DNA from: Takakia lepidozioides
Lineage: Eukaryota; Streptophyta; Takakiopsida; Takakiales; Takakiaceae
Reading direction: 5' to 3'
NCBI GenBank assembly: GCA_030704615.1
Contig: CM060732.1
Coordinates: 41,335,053-41,399,052 of the forward strand
DNA: 64,000 nt
Made by a program: the position numbers and the translations under genes
Part shown: positions 35,700 through 48,766 of the stretch, piece after piece
Layout: the number at the start of each line of letters is the position of its first letter
Numbering within the stretch: the stretch's first letter is position 1
The notes under the pieces: generated by a model
Told to the model about the DNA's origin: nothing
Seen by the model: only the letters and a program-made list of their open reading frames with translations
Database searches by the model: none

Positions 35700-37130
35700 A
35701 TCCTAGCTTTCAAATGATCCATGGCTCGAGCTCTAGATAATCAACGGCCCTCCTAAGTTTCTAAAATCTCAAACTGCAAATGAAAATCGTAGGGAAGTTG
35801 TCCCAATCGGTCAAATCACCCTCCTACGACTTGTCCTGGCCCCGAGGTCTTATGTTCAAAACCCTCCCAAGCTGGCCTGTGATTTCATCCATTGGATGGT
35901 AATTTATCTTTTTTCTTCCACAGTTCATTCATAAAAAATCCGCCTCATCGACTAAGGACAAGTGTCGTCATCTCTCTCATTTGGAACCCCAAGTGCCCCC
36001 CACCCCCAGAAGCATCCCTTCTTCAAAAATAAGGATTTTTGTCCCTCTAATGGTTTGCAAGGTGTCTAAAGAGCCGCCTCGGCCTGTATAAGTTTTCTAT
36101 GACTCTAAACGACGGCCCCTGGATGACCTTAGCAGCCCTCTAAACTCAGAATCAGCCACTAAGATATTACCGCTAATTGCACCATCTATGCTAAATTAAT
36201 CCCCCCAGAGGGATTTAAATGGTCACTCCCCCTAATTTAAGGACCACTAGGTAATAGAAAGATGCTATGGACCGGAGGTCGCCTGCCCTGCCACCCTCGC
36301 GGTCCGGGATTGGCACAATTGGCCCTGGCGCGGGCTCCGTGGGACAACCCAACGGTCCGTTCCGCTGGTCCGAGGCTGGAAAGAGCGTTGACTGTCACAG
36401 GACCAGCGTGGGGGGTGGATTGCACAGCAGTACTTAGGAAATGTGATGATTTCCAAACCAAGGTTCGGAACGTAGTCGCAGCCTCAGACCAGCGGAACAG
36501 ACTGTGGTGTTTTCCCGCGGGGCCCGCGCTAGGGCCAAATCGTGCCATGCCACCATGCGGTTGGCAGGGCAGGCGACCTCTGGTCCATAACATCTTTCTA
36601 TTACCCAGTGGTCCCTAAATTGGGGGGTGATCATTTAAATCCTTTGGGGGATTCATTTGGCATGAGGTATGTGGATGGTGCAATTAGGGGTAATCTTAGT
36701 GGCTGATTCTCAGTTTACAGGGCTGCTAAGGTAATCCCGGGGCCGTTGTTTAGAGTCATAGAAAACTTATACAGGCCGAGGCGGCTCTTTTGTATAACAC
36801 AAGACACCTTGCAAACCATTAGAGGGACAAAAATCCTTGAAGAAGGGATGTTTGGGGTCCAAATGAGAGAGATGACCGGCTGACCGACACTTGTCCTTAG
36901 TCGATGACGTGGATTTTTTTATTAATGAATTATGGATGAAAAAGACAAATTATCATCCGATGGATGAAATCGCAAGCCGGCTCGGGAGGGTTTTGAACCT
37001 AAGACCTAGGGGCTAGGACCAATCATGTAGAGGTGTAGGAGGGTAATTTGGCCCAATGGGACAAATTCCCTACGATTTCCATTTATTGTTTGAGGTTTAA
37101 GGCACTTAGGAGGGGCTGTTGAATTATATA
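35700..37130. mobile_element. Fold-back element, arms about 700 bp
   Basis: 35700-36425 and 36435-37130 are inverted copies: GATGCTATGGACCGGAGGTC at 36262 pairs with GACCTCTGGTCCATAACATC at 36578, and the outer arms pair CCTCCTAAGTTTC at 35747 with its mirror near 37110. The centre is near 36430. The mirrored ORFs at 36237-36593 (-) and 36262-36618 (+) are a by-product. Confidence 0.8.
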
Positions 37131-40100
37131 ACGCTTGAGCCATGTGACGAGCCCTGGTCGCGCGCTGCCAGGGTGAGGACATACTAGCCTATGGGGTTGT
37201 GGTAAGTTGCGGTGTAGGTTGGGCTCAACGAACCGCCTACCCGACTGCGGTAAGTGCAGGGGTCCGCGGCAGCTATGGGTGGATCCTACCGGCAAAGCAA
37301 AGCTTCACAACTCCACTTCACGCGATTTGCGTTTCCTAGTTCCACGTTTTGTTTATGGTTTTTCAATCGTAACTGCCTTCCAAGTCTTTGTTTATTACTA
37401 TTTCCTACTTGCCTGAGCTCCCAACGAGCTTATAGCCGGGACGAACCTTCAAATCTCTTCACAAAGCGAATCCCGAGCTCAGGGAGACGGGGATCATCTA
37501 TCTCCCGCCCAATGGCCCCTCCAAAACCCTAAGGTGGATTAGTTTCTTACCTCCGAGGAAGGGACCGGATCCGCTTTCCCAAGTCGGTCTCCCCCACTTG
37601 GAGCGATCCAAAGTTTCAACCTCAATGGTCAGTCCATCGGGTGAATGATAGCAATTCAAACCTCTAGGTGATTCCCGATATCTAATAAAACGAATGGCCG
37701 TTCCTTGGCCCAAGGCTCCTCCAACGGCCAGGTATTTGTCTTCAAATATACAAATACCCCGGCAGAAGGGGGCAATACTTCCCTTAAAACTTCCATTTTG
37801 AAGTTAAGGGGGTCCGGATAAAACCCCTTGTTCAAGGCGAATGCACCCTGCTGAATAATAAATAATAAATAATTAAAACCTTCCTACAAATGCATGAAAT
37901 CCGTAGAAATAGAGAACCCTCATAGGATCCTGGAACTACCCGAATTACCTTCAAGGTACCAGGGGAATGCCCTGGGAACGCCCCTTGTTTTGGGAGCATT
38001 GGGGAACCGCTCTTCACCTTGGGAATGCCCCTAAATTCCTACACCAAACCCAATCAATAGTGCATTAGCAACTTAAGCAATCACCGGGCCAAGATGAATG
38101 AAATTCGCCTCTTATCAATTTCTCATCCGATTGTCATCATGGTGTTTAAACAATGATTAAACATTCAGTGGGTCCCAGGGTCCATTCCCTGTGGCTCTTT
38201 CCCTACGCCTCTTCCACCTACTTCCTATATAGTCTGATTAATTTATACAAACAACTAGCCTAGAACGAATTTGAAACATGTCATCTTCTACCTTCTGAAA
38301 CCCTTATCAAGCATTCTTTCCTCCCTGTTGGGCTCTCTCTCTCTGCCTATGGCATCCACCCGCGAGCCGTGCTTTCACAAGCCCTGGGATACATATCAAA
38401 CTGATGGCTTCAACCGGGCCTATCCAATGGTACCAACCATTTCTTATCATTTGCTAAAACACGCCTTCATTCCCATGCAAGAACAATACCATGAATAGTG
38501 CACAAGAAATCAAAGGCATAAGGAGAAAACCCCCCTTAAAGACCCATACCAGGGACCAGCATCCCTGGTGGAGTTCGTCGCGATATCCAGCGGTTAAAAC
38601 CAATACCCTGCGGCCAGCACCACGCGGTACGGCGTTATCGGTTCGCCGCCAACGCGGGTCCAGTGGGTAATAGCAGGCTCCCATCGTCCCTTGCCGCTCG
38701 TGTCATACCTGCGCGGGCCCGGCTATGGCGCCTGGTGCTACCACGCAGTATACCAGCAACCTGTACTTTGCTCTAGGGTCAACTCCCCCCACGGGGGAAG
38801 GCCGTGCCACCCGTGTTAGATACGTCTTTCCATGGCGATTCTAGGCAACCTCTTTAGTTGACCTCTAGCCTAGAGGCGCCTACACTTTAGTGCTGGGCTC
38901 TGCCTTTTTTTACAGCTCTCTACAAAATAGCTTAACCACTTATAAAGCTAGTTAGTCATGCTTCCCATGGTCCTCCATGGCCAGGGGGCTTATGAACTTG
39001 TAAATGAACTTAATAATATGGAAATTTTGGCGATAGCTTCGCCGTCTCATGCAATATGACCGTTACCACTAAGCTAGAAATAAAACTTTGACAAGAGCTT
39101 CGTCACTTCATACAAGCTTGCCCTTTCCTTAAACTTAATAATGGACATCTCCCCTCACTTTCTGACGTCATTGGGTTAGATTCCTAAAGGCCCTATGTCT
39201 TCTTCTCACCTGTGCTCATCACACATGCACACAAGGCTTCACACACATCTTCTTTGAAAGAGGGTTAGTTTTATCAATTTTTAGCAAACAATGCTATAAG
39301 GTCCTTTCTTGGGAAAGCTTAAATAACACATGAAACAATTGAATTCAGAGGTCAAGATAATGTGGTTAGTCACCCTCTCAAACAAGTGCTGGAGCTCGGG
39401 ATGCACTAAATCGCTCGGTAGAATGGTACTTAAATCCAGTCCTCCTCCGGCCTCCTACTCGTCCTCAAGTCTCCCACTTCATGGAGCGCTTCCTCTACTT
39501 CTTGCCTCACATGGCCACAAAGCCTTGAGCTAGGACTATCCCGCTCTTAGTATGCTTGCTTCTATTACTAGAGAGCCACAAGCTCAACCCTCTAGGATCT
39601 AGCTCCCTCAAGCTCAAAACTAACTACACAAGCAAGAGGCCAAAACAAAGAAATTAGTCTAGATGAAGAACAAGAGGAGCTTGCTCTTCTTTTATTGTGT
39701 TTTTGGGGCCTCTGAAACTAGTGAAGGATAGTCTTAAACTATTATTTCCTACATGAGTCTATAATTTAAAAACGATAGAACACAATAAACTAATAAACTT
39801 GGATGGAAAACCTTGGAGATAATGATAAATGCGGTTTTTTCATCCATCCAATGGATGATCAGTTGGCACTAGGTTGTCTTCTCATCCATCTAGCTTTCAG
39901 GTCGAAATTCTTTTTTTCATCCATTGGATGAGCTATAATTCCATTTAATCGCCATTCGCAAGTGCCTCCGGCTTGATAATTTAATGTCGTCTTTCATCAC
40001 CTCCATAATTCACCAAACTTGGTGAAAATTTATAATTAGATGCCCCGTAGCTGCCCGTACATTTTTAGGGGAATCGGGGAAGAAAAACCAATCATTTTGT

Positions 40101-40779
40101 TGGTTTCCATGGTTTTGTCATATAGGCAGTCTGTCGCTTCCTGGTAGTTAAAATACTGGTGGTGCCCCAGGGGGTCTTTGGCCCTGCCACTTGGTCACAG
40201 ATCTTCTAGAGTTCCCTCCTACTCACTTTGCATGCTGAGGAGTTCAAAACTTCGCCGGGAAGTTTCTTCACCCGTTGTTTGCTCCGATGCAATACTTGTT
40301 TTATCGCGATATTTCATCGCTACACAGATTGTTTCCTCTAATTGTCAAGACACCTCGACATGTGCTCCTACTGGACTTGAAAGGCGGGAGAATAGAGAGA
40401 TCGCAATCCGGGACTGGAACAGTTATCTTGTGTTGTTTCGAATAGGTGCATGTTATCGTTACTGGTACCGAATTGATAGCCTAATTCGCTGTCGATGCAG
40501 CATCCTACGGTCATTTTGACGCCAGAGCTTCTCTCCATGGTCATCGCAGACATGATCTACATTCATACATGCTTTACCAATGATTCCCAGATAACTCGCA
40601 AACTGCCTTGCTTTGGCCGTACAATGCATAAACTGTCTGCCTTAAGATCAAAAACGATTTGAAAAGAAATTTGTACCAATATATGCATCTACATCATGTA
40701 TCATTTGAAAGCTAAAATGACCCCTTACCTATGTTTTTTTTAAATAAAATTAGTGATTTTTTTGGTATTATTAATTGAT
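37131..40779. other. Intergenic region, no gene supported
   Basis: No recognisable coding frame. Short ORFs (37207-37532, 38271-38498, 40178-40519) lack known domains. CATCCATTGGATG-type palindromes near 39850-39930 recall words inside the fold-back element. Confidence 0.4.
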
Positions 40780-42185
40780 TTAAATGGATTTATATACGTA
40801 GATAATATTTTTTCTAATTTTCTTTTAAAAATCTATTTATATATGAGCAAATGGCCTTAGAAAATATGAGGAAAAATGTGATATTATTGGATAGAGGTAT
40901 TTTCTTGTTAGGCTAGGTTTGCTATCCCTCGGGAAAGCGGGAACATAGATGGCCCATCGGCACACACATGTCATCTTGTAAAGCATGAATGTGAAACATT
41001 CCCAATCTAAACGGCTTGCCCTAAACGTTTCAGAAAAGCTTTCCGGAAGTATGCGCTCCAAGCGGAGGGACCTCCCGAGAAATCTGACAGGCTCCGGGTG
41101 AAACCGTGTTATCTCAATAAAAAAACTTAAAGAGAAATTAGCTAGGAGTAGTATTTCGTAGGTTAACAAATGTTTGCCCCATGAGAGCATGGGAGTTGAA
41201 CCCTGCGTTTGCTGGGAATTAGGTAGCGAGAGGAAATCTTCCATCGATTGCTGACCCGCTGTCAAGACTAGTGACATACTTATGGGTGGGCCGTTCTTGA
41301 GCCTAACCCACCTCGTCGCTGGACTCCAGGTCCTCGATGTTAGCCCCTCCTTCGCGTCGGCATGCAGCGGGGCTCATCAGTTTGTGTAGGGGACATGGAG
41401 GCTTTGCAGACTTGCATTGCTTTCATTTGCTCTCTCACTTGCATTTCATTGCATCCATATGCATGCAAAGGGGGGGCAAGTATTCTGGCCTGTCTGAGCA
41501 GCATGCCATAATACTTGCAGTTTGCCCCATACCACATCTTTGCCCCACATGCAAGCCACACATGGTTGGGCATGTTAGTGGGTTCAAGTCCCACTTGGGG
41601 CTTTGCCATTTCTAAGGATAGACAGTTTTGGGTTGAATGCAATTGATGACCGGCGCTCGGAGCTCAACTTGCATACTAGTAGATTTAGTGCAAATTTAGA
41701 CAATTGTGTATAGGTTGCTTTTATATGGAAAATTAAGACCATTACATCTGCAGATAACACTTAGCCTGCAGATATCACTTTTCTTCAATGCTTGAGGTAT
41801 GTTGTTTTTTTACATCTGCAAATAACACTTAGCCACATATGCATCGTGTATTGTCCAAGACTCGCCGTCATATATATATACGTGTCACTGTCTAGAAGAA
41901 CAAAAAAACTACGTAAACAAACATTTGATAGTGATAGTGAGATAGCATGTCGGCCTTGTCCTAGCCGTGTCATAGGTTATAGTAAACTATCTCCCTACTA
42001 GTGGTCCTATTTTCTCATAAGTATAACCTATATAAACCAAGTACACAAACATTTGATAATGATAGTGAAATACCATACCATTGTCTTGGTTGTGTCAGCG
42101 GTTATAGTCAATCATTTCACTATTAGGTAAAGACTGATAAATATGAATAAAAATTAATATCGTTTCTAATTACATATAATAGAGT
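40780..42185 (+). repeat. Dispersed repeat R, copy R2
   Basis: About 1.4 kb, close to 56690-58098 (R4) along its whole length. It holds a tRNA-like segment (GGTTCAAGTCC B-box at about 41583) without a full cloverleaf. It has no SINE at the site occupied in R1 and R3. No coding frame is conserved between copies. Confidence 0.85.
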
Positions 42186-42414
42186 TTGCATTAGGCCGGT
42201 GTTAGACAAGTACCTAACTATGTAGTGAAATGTTTTCTAGTGGTAATGTAATGCGTCAGTACTCACATGCCATGGTGGCACTTTTCAACAATGTATGACA
42301 AATACAGTGAGAGATGCCAATAGTGAGACCTGTAGTGATGGTGGGATAGTCGTGAAAACCATGGTGTATTGTAATGTAGTGAAGCCAAAAGAGCTCGACA
42401 CATTTTAGAGCGTC

Positions 42415-43053
42415 CATAATTGGAGAGCATTGAACGCCTGGCTCTTAGAGCTGGATGAGTATTTCCGAGCAAATGTTCAAGCTTTCAATTTCCTATTGTT
42501 TAAAGTTTAGAATACGGCCAAACCAGAAGTAGTTTTCAACATTGTGGAGCGCGATCAACATTATGGGCCAAACGAAAGCTAGAAGAGATGTTGCCAAAGA
42601 CTTTAAAGAAAACATGGAGAATGACGATATATATATCCATCTAGAGAAGGAGTGGGATAGGTACGTCACAAGACTGGATCTTGGGAGCCATCTGAAGTCG
42701 ATGACTGAAGGATCAAATGACAAGACGCATGTGGGGAGGCATGGTGAGCCTCTACAAACGATATCTAACAAACATGTTTCAATTGTGGGAAGTTGGCTAA
42801 CTTGCAAAGAAAGTGCCCAAAACACTGACAATCAAACATGGCTCAATTGACTATGGAGTTTACGATTGCTCTATCAACCAATGGGTGGAGGCCGCTGTGG
42901 CACAATCTTGCAAAAAATGTCAACTTTTCCATGACTCCAACAATGGTGCCAAAGCAAGGGCTGCCAAGGATTGACGTTGGGGCTCCCATAGAGGTGTGTT
43001 TTGGAAGAAAAGAGCCACGACCAACAACAAGGACAAGTTTTACGACTATATGA
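42415..43053 (+). mobile_element. Decayed LTR-retrotransposon gag fragment
   Basis: Across several frames: ALNAWLLELDEYFRAN (gag-like) near 42425-42472 and a zinc knuckle TCFNCGKLANLQRKCPKH near 42774-42827, in which the usual His is Asn. Frames are broken and no protease or reverse transcriptase follows. Confidence 0.55.
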
Positions 43054-43484
43054 GCCTCGAGGGTTTTGATCACACAGCTCTTTCAAAATGATCTGAGCAT
43101 AAAAACACACACATACACACACACATATATACTCTCTGAATATATTTTGAAAATCCCACAAAGTGGCTTCATCCACTTTTCAACCATGTTCTTCACTTTA
43201 GCCAAATATAATGTTTCTGTTTTACGATTATCATTGGTGCAATGAAAACATCAAGATGCACCTAGTTGTCTTATGACTCACAATATCGTAGAGTTAGCCT
43301 TACTATTACATAGTATCCAATAGATGGCTTGGTTATCAGGGGCATAAGGTCATCCATAAGTAATAATAGGTTTAACTTTAAAGCCACATGTAGATATATG
43401 TTGGATATCACCTGTTGTCAATTTCCTGTGCCATCACATAACCATTTGTTTCTCCATTGACCAACTTATGTCATCACTCTTCAC

Positions 43485-46400
43485 TCAAAATTTTGAGTTC
43501 AATCGCGTCGGAAGAGAGACTAATATAAATGTAGCAACCATACCACCAACAGTTGCACATTTGCCGCCATGGAGATGGAGAAAATGAGGTACATCCATAT
43601 ATGACTCCACAAAGTGATAGAGTCTAGCATATGTGTTTTTGCCCAAGAAATAATAAAGCATCCGCAACGGAGCTAGCACCATCTGTCATATTATGCGAAC
43701 AAAACCACAATATTAATGATAATATTAAATCCTAGTGTTGGAATATCAATAACATAAATAACTTGAACATGTGACGCTTTGGAAGTACCTGATAAGTTGT
43801 AGGAAGCCAATGTGTGATTGTGATAGCGTCAAATAAATCATCGAGAAACCAATCACTATGCACAGATGCCACCACATCATCTACGACAATATTTCCACTT
43901 AGAGTGTAGGGGTTGTACAACCCAACATTAACAATCACCGTTGCATCTGCCACAATTCAATGTTTGAATTATTGTTAAACGTCAATGGTTAAGGAAAAAG
44001 ACAACTTTAAGTGAACCGGCTTATTTAGTGTCAATTCACCTCACAACTTTTTAAGCATGAGATTTGTACTATCAACCATATACTGGAAATTTCTATCAAA
44101 TTATGTAGAATCATAGTCAACAAGGTCCCGGCCAGTGGAGTGATGAGTAGCCCACATAGTAGTAAAGCTTGGTACTATAAATATGCATATATTAAAAATA
44201 AATAAAAAATAGGATGTCATCTCTCCTGTCACAATAAACTGCTCGATAGTATTGTTGATCTTATTTGTATTGATCCACATCAAGTCACCCACATGTATAT
44301 TCTTAGCTCGTTTGTATGTCATGTTATCATTCATGCCTAACACCACACAACAAATATATAAATGAGAATAATTTCAAATTAAAAAGTACATCAAAAGTTC
44401 ATTGTTTGTATGGATTACAAAAAATCTTCCATATGTATATGTAAACATATAGTTGAAACAACATTACAATGTCCCCACAAAAAATACCTGATGATACTGG
44501 AGCAAAATGGTGGGGAGTGAGCTCAAGAGTTTTCACTAAAAAATCATTATCACTAATGATAGTTGGTTGCAAAGTGAGCTTCACAAATGAGCTTATGGCA
44601 CCAACATCATCGTGACCAAACGCATAAACTTCGTCAAATGCGATTTGTCCATCCGCATTCATCATAGCCACCTGAAATAAAATGTTTGTTGTAATATCAA
44701 TTTTATCATATATCAGCATAACAAAAAATGGTTGTTCACATATATATTGGTCAAATTACAAAGCTCAGATATTGAAATGACACATCTTAATGAGTAGTGT
44801 ATTGGTTGATGGTTGGGTAACACAATATACTTTATCTCCAATGGAGAGTTCTGACATTGGCTTTTGTATGCCAGTTGGGAGAGTGACGAGGGCATCTCCT
44901 GTAAAACAACATGCATGGTAATAATAATGTAATATATCACGCCTCCTGAAGGAAGCGTAAAATATGGTGTCTCTTGACCCCGAAGGGTGATTGCCTTTTG
45001 GTATGTCAATGCATATTCACAGCTAAGACAGTTCGCAAATGAAATAACTCACAATCCTAATGTTTGAGTGTGGAAGTCATATATCAATGATAAGCAACCA
45101 CATTGAATATATAACAAATGAGACAATGAAATAGGAAATAATGTATATATATATATATATTTCATTTCATTTTTATATGTTACTTGTACATTCACCGTAC
45201 CACTTGTCTTGGGACACATACTCGACCAGTAATAGCATCAAGTTTGGACAATGAAAATGTTCAACAATCATTTTCTAGATTAATCTATGCTTTAAACTAA
45301 CATGAGACTTGTTAAGATACATACCTGGGAAACAACTACCTCCTGGATTATGGCAAGTACCTCCTCCTTTCATTACTACACCAACAAAGTTTGGATGCGC
45401 ACAAACGTGTCTAAGCGAGGGCTCGCATTTCACGGCCTGTCGACAAATGAAAAAAAATAAAAACGAAGAAAATCATGAATGCTTTGTTATTATCAATGTG
45501 ATTATTTAAATCAAAATTGAAGCGAGTAAGTTGAAATAGAAGGTAAACATTTAGATGGGTCAATTTTTCAATATGTTATAGTATTCACAAATATAAGAAG
45601 TTGTTTAACATTTGTAGGAGATAGCCCTTATCATTATAAAGGTATGAACAATCCTCAATTGCAATACACAAGCCTTTGGAGGAAATTCTAAGTAAAGAGA
45701 CAATTGAGACTAATATTCAAAGAATAAGTTTAGAGAGTGATTAGATTTAATAGAGAGAACAAAATGGATTAAATATAAAAAGAGAGATGAGAATGATTGC
45801 TAGATATGATGTAGATTGATGCATGTTGTTGTGTCTCAAAAATTTAGATACCATACAAAATTCATATGTCCTTCATCCGATAAGAGAATATCCACTCCCT
45901 GTGTTGCATTTGATGCACTACAACCGTTAATAGATGTAACCTGCACGTGCATAGAAGAAACTAAAATCATATCAGTTTGCATGATATATTGTGGTTTGTA
46001 GCTGAAATGTAGAAAAAATATATGGAGAACTTCTTTTAGTCCATCGCCGAGTTACAAAAATATGTATTTAAAAATATAAATTTTGATTGTTACTTTTGTA
46101 AAATATATTATCCAAACCAAAGAGTTGTATTCATCAACATTATTCAAAATGTAAAATTTGGCCTTTTAAATAGTCTCAATTCTTATTAATTTGTATATTT
46201 AAAAAAATAATTGAACTTAAAATAACAATTTCGTCATTCAATGCAAGAGTTACGATAGCACCACAGCAAAAAGAAGTCCGTATACTTTTCAATTCAATTG
46301 TACACCCACAATTCTAACTATCATGATTCATGCATACTTTAGATACAAAGAACAATTTAGCTATATAAACAATAGTTCTCCTGTAACATCTTCTTTTAAT

Positions 46401-46897
46401 GCATGCAGCTATCCAAGAGGTATACACCATAAATGAGAAGAAAGATTGGGTTTTTGTTATATAAATACGATGCATAACAAAATCATAACTAATGTAATCC
46501 GTTTGCCATTTGGTAATTTGGGAGATAAGTACTATGGGTGTTTTAGTATAACAATGGGATAGACTATATGGTTATGGATGTACACCTGAAGAGTATGTAG
46601 GCCCGTTTTACCATATGCAGTGACAGAGGCAAGAATTTTTGTACTTCCATCATGGACCCTCGTACATACTGCACTTGTTGAGTTTTTTGGTACAACACTC
46701 CAATACCCCCCCTTGGCAAGTGAGCCTTCGTTGGTGAATCGATGTGGGTCGTGTATATCGGTAGTCCCACTCTTTGACACTTCTAATTCTTGTAGAGTTT
46801 CCACAACGATTTGCAAAACATCTTGATCACTAGCTCCTAATACCTTACTTGTACATTGCCAAGTTAGTAGTAGTAACGCACATAGATATGCCTGCAT
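43485..46897 (-). CDS. Secreted Hedgehog-type Hint (Hog) autoprocessing protein
   Basis: Exons on the minus strand: 46897-46586, 45940-45857, 45436-45325, 44898-44831, 44671-44488, 44336 to about 44240, 43946-43789, 43682-43485; about 400 residues. ATG 46897 opens a signal peptide (MQAYLCALLLLTWQCTSKVLG); ATG 46927 is possible. A unique N-terminal domain follows (DQDVLQIVVETLQELEV, AKGGYWSVVPKN), then a Cys-rich segment (CEPSLRHVCAHPNFVGVV). The Hint domain starts at Cys167: SCFPGDALVTL, PMSELSIGDK, ADGQIAFDEVYAF, the B-block LELTPHHFAP (Thr244, His247), RAKNIHVGDLMWI and GLYNPYTLSGNIVVDDVVAS. Hint domains cleave the peptide bond before this Cys and can attach sterol in Hedgehog. The two catalytic motifs are present, so self-cleavage is plausible. 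The phase at the 44240/43946 junction is unresolved; all other junctions are in frame. Confidence 0.82.
44935..45000 (-). mobile_element. SINE 3' fragment in Hint intron
   Basis: Minus-strand copy of the SINE 3' part (CCCTTCGGGGTCAAGAGACACC... GCTTCCTTCAGGAGGCGTG) in the third intron of the Hint gene. Confidence 0.65.
45144..45161. repeat. (TA)n microsatellite
   Basis: TA repeat in a Hint intron; another lies at about 47353-47377. Confidence 0.85.
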
Positions 46898-47378
46898 AAA
46901 GCACCGTTGTAACAATATGGTCCTCATTTGACACTCCATATAAGAATTGTTCAAAATTTGGCGAGTGCGTTTAAATGACTTGCCGCATTGACCTGCACTT
47001 TGTAAGATAACCATTACAATTTGAGATTAGTATGCATCATTGTAGGCTAAACAACATTAATATGATTATACGTATAAATCATAACTTTTACATAATTTTG
47101 TGCACACATCATATCTCAATACTTATGAATAAATAGACCCAAAACTTCTCAATCTCAATTGTACACATATGTGTATGCTTATAAGAAAGATAGAGACTTA
47201 CTTCATGAACTCCTCTCCTTACTTCCGAGTAATCAGCTACAAGTATCAAGGATATCCCTGCATTTGTATTGGCATGTGTCCACCATAATATTGACAATCG
47301 ACTAAGGCCACTCCTGAGAGGGGGGCTTATATAGCCAGAGAGAGAGCTGATCTATATATATATATATATATATATAGG

Positions 47379-47455
47379 GCCCACCCCTGAAAAGGGGCAG
47401 TAGCCCAAGGCGAAGTGGCTCTTAAAGTTACGCCGGCTTCGGCTGGCCCTCAAAC
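47379..47455 (+). mobile_element. SINE-like 3' fragment
   Basis: GGGCAGTAGCCCAAGGCGAAGTGGCTC and TTACGCCGGCTTCGGCTGGCC resemble the tails of the SINEs at 34979 and 47955 but diverge; no A or B box. Confidence 0.4.
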
Positions 47456-47849
47456 TACTACCATGTTCATCGAATGAAGAATTTGACAAAAGTCCCAGTA
47501 TTGTTTTTACATATTCAATCACATGTGGTTGATCATATCTTATGACGGTTTCGAGGGTATCTAGATTACATGAGATATTTTTCATTATGTAGGCTACGGA
47601 TGCAAAAAGAAGTATAAACATTCGTGAAACGTAAACATAAACCACTGAAATTCTCCATAGTTGTATGCGACATTGTTAAATGTCTTTTGCATAATTGTAT
47701 CGATATGAAAAAGGTTAAAGATATGTCGGCAAATGCATCCAAATGAAGGATATAATTTATTGCCTTTCCGATTTGGAGTGCACGGCAATTAAGTTATTTT
47801 AACTATATTGTCATACTCATCTTTCGTGAGCTCTGCTCCCGAGATGGTA

Positions 47850-48433
47850 GCATATAATCATAATATATAATTCACTATAATTCACTATCATTATCAAATG
47901 TTTGTGTACTTGTTGGTTTATATAGGACACGTTGTCACTGACAACTGTACCTATGAGACAACCAAGTTGTAGCCTAGCGGTAATGGGCACATACCACCTC
48001 GGAGTGGTTGTGGGTTCAATCCACCCTTGGTGTCACAAAGGTGTCCACCTTCCTAGCGGAAGGCAGTAGCCCTTCAGGGTGAAGAAACTCCATAAGTTAC
48101 GCTTCTTTCGGGAGGCGTCATATTTTTTATTTTTTATTTTTTTGTATGTCATGTGAAAAATTTGGACCACTAATAATGAAATAGTTTACTATAACCTATG
48201 ATACAGCTAGGACAAGGCGAGTTGTATATATAAATATAATTCACTACCGACAGTGAGTCTTGGACAAGACACAATGCATATATGGCTAAGTGTTATTTGC
48301 AGATGTAAAAAGAGAACATACCTCAGACATTGATTCAAAGAAGTGTTATCTGCAGAATGTAATGGTCTTAAGTTTCCATGTAAAAGCAACCGATACAAAA
48401 TGGTCTAAATTTGCACCAAATCAAGTTGAGCTT
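47850..48433 (-). repeat. Dispersed repeat R, copy R3 (truncated)
   Basis: Minus-strand copy of part of R2, carrying a SINE and cut at GTTGAGCT (48431) where the large element copy B begins. Confidence 0.8.
47955..48150 (+). mobile_element. tRNA-derived SINE, copy 2 (fuller length)
   Basis: A box TAGCCTAGCGG and B box GGTTCAATCC, with about 25 bp between them that copy 1 lacks. It sits at the same position of repeat R as copy 1, after CTGTACCTAT (47945-47954). Confidence 0.85.
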
Positions 48434-48700
48434 GGGGATTGCTAAACCGTGAGCAGATTCCATGAGCAGAATTCTGCTCACGGATCTGCATGTGCTCACC
48501 TATAACCGCGGACACCTATTCGGCCTAGAGGACCTATTACTGCGGGTTGTGTCAAGTTTATCATGCACACGTCATTCATCGTTATGGATGAACGATGGAT
48601 GAATGGGGGATGAAAGGATGTTCGACGAATGATACATGGATGAATGTCGTTTGTAGATGAATGCAAAACTAAGATGCATTTTTGAGTAGTGGTTGCTAAA
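48434..48700 (+). repeat. Terminal region of large element, copy B
   Basis: GGGGATTGCTAAACCGTGAGC at the border with repeat R3, then ATGAGC/GCTCACGG, ACCTATTACTGCGGG and GATGAATG-rich DNA (48580-48670). Same order as the ends at 20434 and 34268. Confidence 0.65.
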
Positions 48701-48766
48701 TCCCCCCAGCTCTAGAGTGAACTTCTGCCCACTGGTGAGGGGTTGTGATTGTCCTTTCACCAGCAA

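Noticed and set aside
36237-36618. Mirrored 118-codon ORFs on both strands as genes
   Set aside because: They are the two arms of one inverted repeat; the similarity on opposite strands follows from that.
41560-41610. tRNA gene in repeat R
   Set aside because: A GGTTCAAGTCC B box and a short pairing stem exist, but no anticodon stem or acceptor stem can be drawn. The same holds in R4.
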